From Phlebotomus papatasi (taxonomy: Eukaryota; Arthropoda; Insecta; Diptera; Psychodidae), in contig NC_077222.1 of NCBI RefSeq assembly GCF_024763615.1, forward strand, positions 24,490,001 to 24,554,000: DNA of 64,000 bases, given 5' to 3'. The position numbers and the translations under genes are program-made. Positions 56,823-64,000 of this stretch are shown here, one piece after another (within the stretch, counting starts at the first letter, position 1; the number at the start of each line of letters is the position of its first letter). The notes under the pieces are model-generated. The model did no database searches. It worked only from the letters and a program-made list of their open reading frames with translations, and was not told the DNA's origin.

Positions 56823-57050
56823 GAAAGCCAAAATCCCGAACGCCAAAATCCCAAGAGCCAAAATCCCAAAATCTTAAAAATGTCATAGCTACTCCCACGA
56901 TTGCACCCGCGCTTGTTGGAAGCAAAGGGAAATTTTCTGTGCCTTGGAAAATTATTCTACGCATTATCCTACATATAATATCATACCTTTCAGGATTTTG
57001 AACACTCGGGATTTTGTCTTTCGGGATTTTGGCGTTCGGGATTTTGGCTG
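56823..57050. mobile_element. Foldback family T, clear copy with 15-bp subrepeats
   Basis: The left arm is three 15-bp units of GCCAAAATCCCGAAC type. The right arm is four units of TCGGGATTTTGGCGT type. The middle (GTCATAGCTACTCCCACGAT and following, about 100 bp) matches the copy at 55120. Terminal inverted repeats built from short tandem repeats are the hallmark of Foldback-like elements in Drosophila. No transposase is present. Confidence 0.75.
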
Positions 57051-57065
57051 CCTCCGCAATTTTAG

Positions 57066-57282
57066 TAGGGTAAAGTGATACAAGTTGGACGTAGTGTTAC
57101 AAGTTAGATAATTCGCCGGTACAAGTTGAACATGGATTTTTTCTTGATAAATACAGTACAAAATTTGTTTTTAAGCACAAGGAACCAAATTATAAAACTA
57201 AAGCATTAAAAATATACAAATAAAAATGAAGTACTAAATTTATCAAGAAGATAAGCCCTGTCCAACTTGTACCACCTTACCA
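57066..57282 (+). mobile_element. MITE family D
   Basis: TAGGGTAAAGTGATACAAGT to AACTTGTACCACCTTACC, with all internal landmarks. It lies only 15 bp from family T. Confidence 0.85.
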
Positions 57283-57673
57283 TATATTTCTAAAACTAAA
57301 AATTTTATTATTTTCACGAAGTTCTAAGAGAGTTGTCAGAACTATTGATTAGTTTGTCCTAAATTCTGCGTTGTCATATGCATTTTTTAAATCAAAAGCT
57401 TCCAGAAGCTAGTTATAAATAAATTTGAATAGTTTATGTCCATAAAAGAAATTAGAACATTTTAATACTGCTTAGATTTAAATGTTCTAAATGATTCCAA
57501 TAATAAAACATCATTTAATGAAACATTTAATAAAACCGATTGGTTTAATAACTGGACTTAGAATTATGAAGTTAATTTGTTTATTTTGCGAATGTACTAA
57601 TTTTTGTACTAAATTATTGTACAATGGGGCATTTTTATACACGTTTTTTTTGTTTCTATGGGTTCTATTGATT

Positions 57674-58448
57674 TTAACCCTTTAACGACAAGACACTTTT
57701 TACGGACTGAAAATCATCAATAAAAATTAAATTGAGAAACATAATCAATGATTTACATCTAACCGTGGAAAGTCCAACAGAGTGTGATTCGGTGTATTTT
57801 GTTATTCTATGAAAGATAGGGACAAAAATAGCCCAAAAAATTAAGTAATTTTTCTGACAATACCAATGAATAATATTTTTCGCTTTAATGAAAAATATTA
57901 CGTATGATTATTGTAGTTTTTATTGCCAAAAGGGTCTTGCTTTAAAAAAATTGGAAGTATAAAAAATAAATAAAATAAATTATGAATTTGAGAATTTAAA
58001 AATTCGCCATTTTTTTTATTAAATATTTACTACATAGCAAATACACTGAGTGAGAGAAATCCGAAAAGTTAAAATAACATTCCGGAAATGTTAATTTTAC
58101 CCTGCAGTATTGATCCGAAATCGGTGTAAATATTTCGCTTTTTAGGTGTATTAGGGGTTAAAGTTACCCTTTTCATTTTAATTTTACCCTTTAAAATGTG
58201 TAAAATTAACATTAAAAAATGTTGATATATTTTTATACTTAAAAACTGTGAAAGTTATGAGGAAAAAAAGTTAATCGCAGCCCCGTTTTTTCTCAGTGTA
58301 GCTAGAGACTTTCAAAAAATATTCTAGTTTTCTTCAACCTTCTACTTTGCAATTATGTACAGACATAAGAAAAAAGTAACTTCAGGTAGTCAGGAAAAAT
58401 TGTTTTCTTTATGGGACACCGGTGTTCCAATCGTCCTTAAAGGGTTAA
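57674..58448. mobile_element. MITE family V, split by family A
   Basis: The left end TTAACCCTTTAACGACAAGA and the right end CGTCCTTAAAGGGTTAA are inverted. The right end also carries GACACCGGTGTTCCAAT. A family A copy sits inside at 58044-58298. A second family V end is at 62577. Confidence 0.65.
58044..58298 (+). mobile_element. MITE family A nested in V
   Basis: CACTGAGTGAGAGAAATCCG to TTTTTTCTCAGTG, flanked by TA on both sides. A few bases of the left end (TGAG) are duplicated. Confidence 0.85.
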
Positions 58449-58479
58449 AGTAGCCATAATATAAGTTAATCTTTTAAAT

Positions 58480-60470
58480 TCATCTTCAAACGCATTGTAT
58501 TTCTTTCCAAAGCCTTGCCCATTCCACCATTGCTAAGCTTGAAATAAAAAATTCTATATAAAATTGTCCCATCCCCTTTTATCTGAAAAAAAGCTAAGGT
58601 TAATTTCTTAAGATTACTTTGGACTTTGGATGTTGAGGGGCTTGTTGATTTTCAATCCAATATTGTTAATTTAAATTGCTATTCACCTCGATGCTGAGCA
58701 TTTACCCTGGGTTTTCTTTCCTCATTTCTTTCTTTCTTTCTTTTTTTTTAATAAACTTCAGCTCATGAAAAAAACAACCCAAAAAGTCTCCACCTGCTGT
58801 CACCCAAAGTTAGTGTATGATTTTTAATTCGTAAAATAAGCGCTGAGGATGAAATTTCTAATTTTATGGAAATGAGCATCTCTAGGAATTTCCCTTCCGT
58901 GAATTCACCCGAAATGATATTGCCAGCAGCAGCCAGTAGAGAAAAAAAATTGTCCAAGAATTTTCACAATATTCTTTTAAGGCTCTCCCCTCATTGTATA
59001 GCCCAGGAAGGACTCTAATTGAGCTTTGTTTTTTTTTGGAGGGGGGGGGGGGGGTAGAAAATTCATGAGACAGGGAAAGGTGAAAAATTCTCGCAATGAC
59101 TCGATTTTTAATCCCATTTTCAAGTTCGTTGAGATTGGTTGAGTGACCGCAGAAACTTTCCCTTTTTCTTTTCCCTTTTAGAGAGTGTCAATGGGCGAGA
59201 AAATGGGAAGGGGAAGGCTAGGGGGAAATTGAGGAAAAATTCACCATGATTTTTTTTCTTGCATAAGGACAAGCTTGAAAATGGATGTGGAAGGAGATTA
59301 AACAGGTGAAGAAACATTTTCCCTCATCATTTTATTGTATGCTTAAGCTCTTCCCGCAAACCATTCATACATCGTTGAGTGCTGAAAGGAAAGCTTGTTC
59401 TATTCATCGTACTTTCCAGGCATACACAATGCACCAAGCATGAGACACACAAGAAATCTGGGATGAATGGGGTTAGAGGTCGAGTAGGGGATGAAAGAAG
59501 AAAAAAAAATGGAACATGAATAGAAAAGATATATAGGAGAGAGAAAAAAAACCCCTCGAGATTCTATTAAAATTTCATCTCAAATGCAATTACCCAATTA
59601 AATTATTTTTCTTCTATCATAGAAAATAATCCTATTATTTTCAGGGTGGAAGTTTTAAATAAACATTTCATAGTTTGGCAATAAAATACACAAAAAACAG
59701 TCAAATGGGGTACAAAAGAGCTGATATGAGAGGATCTCCTCTCCATATATGTCCACTCAAACTACCCCCCATTCTTTGACGGCTGGGATACAAACACACC
59801 AAAATTCCACAAGAATGAACTAATTATACATTTGTGCAGTGTTTACCTTTTGCCCCGAAAAACATTATAATGCCCCTGAATGGGTAAAACATGGTATACT
59901 TGCAAACAATGTTGCACAACTCAATGGGGACGCCAGGTGAGCTTTTCTGCATATTGACTATATATACATAGAAATACATATAGCAAAAATGACTGTATAA
60001 TAAATTTACAAACTAATAATTACGCTGATTAAAAGGTCTCATCGATTAATAATGTACATTTTTGATCTCTCTCACTCTCCTACCCTCAATTGTTTTTTTT
60101 TTTTTTGATATGTTTTGTACCCTCTCATTGTTGTGGCTTTCAAACCATGACAAACTTTTGTCACAGAATTAATTAAACTTGTATTAATAATTCCATGCGG
60201 CATACGTGTCACTGGGTGTTATTTAATTGAAATTAATTTTCATATAAAGGAGGGTGGCTTTTTTGGTTGGAGGGAGGCCACTGAAAGAATTCCCCAAAGA
60301 ATGCATCAAAGTGATAAATTGCTGGGGCTGAAAGTTCGCCAGGCTAAAAGCACCATATAGAAATGCTTTCGTGTATGTAGGAGAATGTCTTAAGATATAG
60401 GAGGAATATAAGAATGTTTCATAGTTGAAAGAATTTAAAATTTTCAAATTCTAAACTGAAGCTTAATTAG
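58480..60470. other. Large unique island with a G14 tract
   Basis: Transposon-free. There is a run of 14 G at 59041-59054 after T8, runs of A and T, and no spliced open frame. Minus-strand frames at 58763-58957, 59120-59317 and 60223-60447 are short and unsupported. A candidate regulatory island. Confidence 0.35.
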
Positions 60471-60497
60471 TCAAAAAAACAGAAATTTTTTTATGAA

Positions 60498-60751
60498 CAC
60501 TGAGAGAAATCTGAAAAAGTTAAAATAACATTCCGGAAATGTTTATTTTACCCTGCAGTATTGATCCGAAAACGGTGTAAATATTACCCTTTTTAGGTGT
60601 ATTATGGGTTAAAGTTACCCTTCTTTCATGTTGATTTTACCCTTAAAGGGTGTAAAATTAACATTAAAAAATATTGATATATTTTTACACCCAAAAAGTG
60701 TAAAAGTAATGACAAAAAAAAAGATAATCGCAGCCTCTTTTTTTCTCAGTG
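60498..60751 (+). mobile_element. MITE family A
   Basis: CACTGAGAGAAATCTGAAAA to CTCTTTTTTTCTCAGTG, in full landmark order. Confidence 0.85.
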
Positions 60752-60922
60752 AAGTATATTATTGAGGTTTATAAAATTAAATAAAATGATAATCAGATTG
60801 AACATCTTATAGAACAATTAGGCCTTATCTCTGGTAACTTTACAGTAGTAATGTTCAAACGAAAAATAAATTTAGTTGTACCGCAGATTAGCTATATTTT
60901 AGAGTTAGAGTTAAACCAGATT

Positions 60923-61892
60923 TAGGGGAAAGCGCGCTACTAAGGGGTATATTGTGTAAGTGGCTCTCACAGTGCCCCGTGAGCGGCGATCGGTAAAATT
61001 GTGCCGATCTGGAAGTAAAAATCGACACATTAAGGGCAGAATCACATTGACAGTAAAATGCTCAAGTATTTCATTAATTTACGCGTTTTCATTGCAATTC
61101 TTTCGCAAATTTCCGTTTACCGTATTACCATATCTCATTATCGGTGGCACTAGGTGAAAATAATATAAAAAATTGAGGAAATAGAAGGAAAATACGATAA
61201 ACGGTCAGGAAAAAGACTGTACAAGAAATTATTCATACAGTTTTTTAGCTCACCGTTTATCGCATTTTCCTTTTATTTTTCCAATTTTCTTATATTATTT
61301 TCACCTAGTGCCACCGAGTGTGAGATAAGGTAATACGGTAATTGTGAATTTGCATAAGAATTGCAATGAAAAAGTGTAAATTAACGAAATACGGTGACCA
61401 TTTTACGGTCAATATGATTCTGCCCTAAAAATATTTTGTTAAGAAATCGACAGATCGGCACAATTTGGCCAGAAATTGAAAGATCAGCATGTTGAACATT
61501 CCATATTTATCAACAAAAATCGACAGATCAGAACGGTTTTAGCAAAGAATCGGCAGATTTAAGTGTCAGTTCGTTCTTATGAAGTATAACGTTTTTTTTA
61601 TACTCGTGTAATATTATAAATTTTCTACAGACAATTCCAGTGCAGTGGTAAATTTTAATGTACTGTACTAGAAACACTAATTTTGCACGCTACCTACAGA
61701 CGACTCAAGCCTCGGACAAGTCTTTTTTGTCAATATGTTTTTAGTGAATTTGACGCAATGTAATATTATTATTTTAATACCTAGTCCAGTGCCTCAAATT
61801 TCCTGTGTGAACCATGGGTAAAATCCATTAAAAAAATGGATAAAAAAAGTTTTCCAAAGCTTAAGTCGTCCGAATGTAGCGCGCTTCCTCTA
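60923..61892. mobile_element. MITE family F with a large insertion
   Basis: TAGGGGAAAGCGCGCTAC at 60923 and GTAGCGCGCTTCCTCTA at the right are one pair of ends. About 740 bp of foreign DNA follows the left CGCTAC; the family F sequence resumes at 61689 with CGCTACCTACAGACGACTCA. CGCTAC on both sides may be the target duplication. Confidence 0.7.
61032..61428. repeat. Palindromic insertion inside family F
   Basis: TTAAGGGCAGAATCACATTG at 61030 faces CAATATGATTCTGCCCTAA at 61428, and the match continues as GGTGGCACTAGGTGAAAATA / TATTTTCACCTAGTGCCACC and ATACGATAAACGG / CCGTTTATCGCAT. Arms are about 170 bp around a 50-bp centre. Further out, TTGTGCCGATCTG and CAGATCGGCACAA (61000, 61451) are also inverted, so the real element may span about 60950-61685. 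Confidence 0.75.
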
Positions 61893-62017
61893 ATTATTTT
61901 CTACGGATGTATAAACCGAATTGTGATTTACGAACGTTACCGTAAATACAAGTGATTTTGCCCCTTGTGTTTCGGAAGCTCTCTTCTTGAGGATAGTCTT
62001 CAATGAATAAATGTAGT

Positions 62018-62090
62018 ACATATGATCGGTAAATGCTATCCTTAAGTGCTGCAATTAAAGAAAAACTTACGAACAGTAGAAGGTGACAAT
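62018..62090 (-). repeat. Family O half copy
   Basis: ATCGGTAAATGCTATCCTTA, AAAGAAAAACTTACGAACAG and GGTGACAAT follow the right arm of the palindrome at 40369-40526. The left arm is missing. Confidence 0.55.
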
Positions 62091-62112
62091 AATTCATTTT
62101 ACGATAACCCCA

Positions 62113-62353
62113 TAGGGGAAAGTGCACATGCTTGATACGCTTGATACCATTGAAAGCTTCGTAATGACTAAATTTTTCCTATGTTTCTCAATAAACGTGA
62201 CTTATTTGACGTTGAATTATTTTTTAAAAAAATTGGCCACATTCCCATAGTTTTTAAAATATGGTTGCGATGAGTTACATATATATTATGAAACATAGAA
62301 TATTCAGTCATTACGAAGCTTCCAATGGTATCAAGCATGGGCACTTTCCCCTA
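62113..62353. mobile_element. MITE family E
   Basis: TAGGGGAAAGTGCACATGCT to AAGCATGGGCACTTTCCCCT A. TTGATAC is tandemly doubled near the left end. It is 241 bp. Confidence 0.85.
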
Positions 62354-62576
62354 CTTCGGCTTCGGCTTTTCTGCCATGCCAGTAAAAGTTGGTTTATCAA
62401 TTTTCACGTTCAATTTAGCAAGATTCCACGGCTTATCCTCGTTTTTGGATTATCTTGAACTAACAAACTTGGTAGATAAGGTAAAAAATCTTTAAAATAA
62501 AATGAGAATCTTTATTGTGAATGTGGTAGTCGGAATATTCAAGATTGAACAAATTAATTGAATTGAAAATTCAATG

Positions 62577-62770
62577 TTAACCCATCAAAAACGATTGCAA
62601 CACCGGTGTCACATAAAGAAAATGATTTTTTATCAATATATAATGTTAAAAAGAACGCCAATTTAATGCCAATAGTATAAAATTTCATCAATCTTGCATT
62701 TATAGTTTATGAATAATTTTTAATATTTTTTCTATATTTTTATTTTTTTTTTTAAATAAAAAACTCTTGG
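62577..62770. mobile_element. MITE family V end fragment
   Basis: TTAACCCATCAAAAACGATT then CAACACCGGTGTCACATAAA is the terminus seen inverted at 58400-58448. The other end is not recognisable. The rest is A/T runs. Confidence 0.5.
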
Positions 62771-62796
62771 TACCAGCAACTACAATAATTTATATA

Positions 62797-63029
62797 TAGG
62801 AAAAACTGGGGCACCACCAAACAAGGGGTAGCACCAAACACGGGGTAGCACCAAACACTAATTTTTATTTTTACACTACTTGGACTATCTCGACCATTTC
62901 TTCAGTGGACATGCATCCCTATAATGCCTATAAATTTCATTAAGTCTTATCCTATGAAGTCGAATATCCGATTAAAAAATCGCAGTGTTTGGTTCTACCC
63001 CGTGTTTGGTGGTGCCTCAGTTTCCCCTA
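62797..63029. mobile_element. I-type MITE
   Basis: TAGGAAAAACTGGGGCACCA faces TGGTGGTGCCTCAGTTTCCC CTA. GGGGTAGCACCAAACA is directly repeated at the left and inverted at the right (GTTCTACCCCGTGTTTGG). It is 233 bp. Confidence 0.75.
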
Positions 63030-63107
63030 TTATTTTCTACAGGAATGAGAAGCATCATTCTTAATCAATCTTAATCTTAATAATTTGAAAAGTTATTTTA
63101 TTAGCTA

Positions 63108-63524
63108 TACGGGGAAGCCTGCTACTTCGAACGAATCAAGCTTAAAACAAATAATTTTTTAATAAGGGAGACCGGGGCAGAATTAGCCACGTATAGTAAC
63201 AGATAGTGGTAACTTATAGTTTGCCTTCGAAGAAATATTGAGGAAACCATTTAATTCCTTAATATTCGTTGAAATATTTATCAGACTTATGCAAACATTT
63301 TTTGTACAAATTATACGCAATTAAAAATTTCATTTGGTGGCTAATTCTACTCCTGTGTCCCCTATGTTTTTAGTTAATTTGACTCGTTATAATGTTATAT
63401 GTTAATAACTATTTCGATTTCGTGAATTACATGAAAAGAACCACGGGAACAAAAGCCTAAAAAACATAGAAAAAATTGAATTCTCCGATGTTTAAGTTGT
63501 CCCAAGGTAGTGCGCTTTCCCCTA
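63108..63524. mobile_element. MITE family F split by an I-type MITE
   Basis: TACGGGGAAGCCTGCTACTT at the left and AGGTAGTGCGCTTTCCCCTA at the right are family F ends. AATTTGACTCGTTATAATG is the usual internal block. The copy is interrupted at 63165-63366. Confidence 0.7.
63165..63366. mobile_element. I-type MITE nested in family F
   Basis: GGGAGACCGGGGCAGAATTA with GCCAC faces GTGGCTAATTCTACTCCTGT and GTCCCCTA. It is about 200 bp. Confidence 0.65.
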
Positions 63525-63530
63525 TAGATT

Positions 63531-63735
63531 TTTTTTGTCTATGAAGGTTCTAAAATTACCTCTGATTGATTTTTGCAATTGGGCTTTTTTCTGTATTTTT
63601 AAATTTGAGTTCTAGCTTCGCAATTGGTTTGCGGAACAAAATTTAATCATAATAAGATCCAGTTTCATTTAAAATTTGGGGAAAAAGCCCATCTTCAAAT
63701 CTGCCGTAATTCAATCGTGCCCCACTCCCCCCTAT
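63531..63735 (-). mobile_element. MITE family S, reverse copy
   Basis: GATCCAGTTTCATTTAAAAT and AATTCAATCGTGCCCCACTC then CCCCCTA match the family S head at 48225 read in reverse. The left terminus is unclear. Confidence 0.45.
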
Positions 63736-63961
63736 CAATTCAATGTGAAGCAACAGACTCAATCACCCTCCCTGTATCAAACATTTAGCATTGCTTTGAC
63801 ATTTAATTACTAATTAATAAGTGGCATATAATAAGGTCGCAAATGGTGTACGAATTAATCTAACAACAATTTCATTAGGAAATTCCAAATGATTTCCCAT
63901 TAAAGCAGAAACTGGGAAAGTTCAACATATATTCGAATAAGTTAATAAAATGAAATTTAAA

Positions 63962-64000
63962 ATTCATTCATTCATTCATTCATTTTCAACCGCTTATCCC
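63962..64000 (-). mobile_element. 3' tail of a non-LTR retrotransposon, cut by the window edge
   Basis: On the minus strand the end reads GGGATAAGCGGTTGAAAATG then (AATG)n. GGATAAG followed by a 4-bp repeat tail matches the style of the LINE end at 15620 (GGATAAG then TAAG repeats). The body lies outside the window. Confidence 0.5.

Noticed and set aside
59041..59054. G14 tract as a G-quadruplex regulator
   Set aside because: A single homopolymer run next to T8 is more likely slippage; C10-C11 runs at 18031 and 25451 are similar.

Overview
This is AT-rich eukaryotic nuclear DNA, most likely from a dipteran insect. A psychodid sand fly is my guess from the texture of the repeats, not something the sequence proves. 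The signs are spliced, Gln/His/Ala-rich coding sequence, dozens of short inverted-repeat DNA transposons (MITEs), Tc1/mariner and non-LTR retrotransposon debris, tRNA-derived SINEs, and no bacterial-style operons. Almost all short open frames here look like noise.

Only one stretch is convincingly protein coding: an exon on the minus strand ending at 41243 in a clean splice donor (ATG|GTAAGC). Its open frame reaches back to a stop at 41783-41785 and has no ATG start, so it is probably an internal exon. Upstream of it (41.7-46.95 kb) lies a 5-kb block, T-rich on + and A-rich on -, nearly free of transposons. It ends at a possible core promoter near 47.0 kb with a TATA-like run and GAGA repeats. 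I read this as the 5' end of a large regulatory gene transcribed leftwards. The exons that follow would lie in or beyond the left part of the window, and I could not identify them.

The rest is a mosaic. Unique, transposon-poor islands (about 4.7-5.8, 7.8-8.6, 11.7-12.6, 17.9-19.0, 22.85-24.05, 26.5-27.5, 29.7-31.1, 35.4-36.3, 39.7-40.4, 47.1-47.7, 52.6-54.6 and 58.5-60.5 kb) alternate with transposon-dense blocks. The islands are candidate cis-regulatory DNA. The dense blocks hold at least 15 MITE or foldback families, labelled here A-V. Several are nested cleanly enough to give a relative age order (G in H, SINE in H, D in Q, A in V, I-type in F, palindrome in F).

The most unusual signals are: (1) two clusters, at 1.75-4.58 kb and 27.6-29.4 kb, of a 22-bp palindrome (TTTAGYACA, 4 nt, TGTRCTAAA) in otherwise dissimilar sequence, with spacings near multiples of about 110-150 bp once inserted transposons are subtracted; (2) a second array of the same kind at 14.15-17.76 kb built on AATTCTAGCAGTTTTGAC; (3) a near-identical 254-bp-arm palindrome at 24525-25065; (4) a head-to-head palindromic Tc1/mariner derivative at 15844-17496; (5) two related precursor-like hairpins at 25.5 and 26.3 kb; (6) a tRNA-like fold inside a foldback element at 33.3-33.6 kb.

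Family letters are local labels. All identities and spacings were judged by eye.
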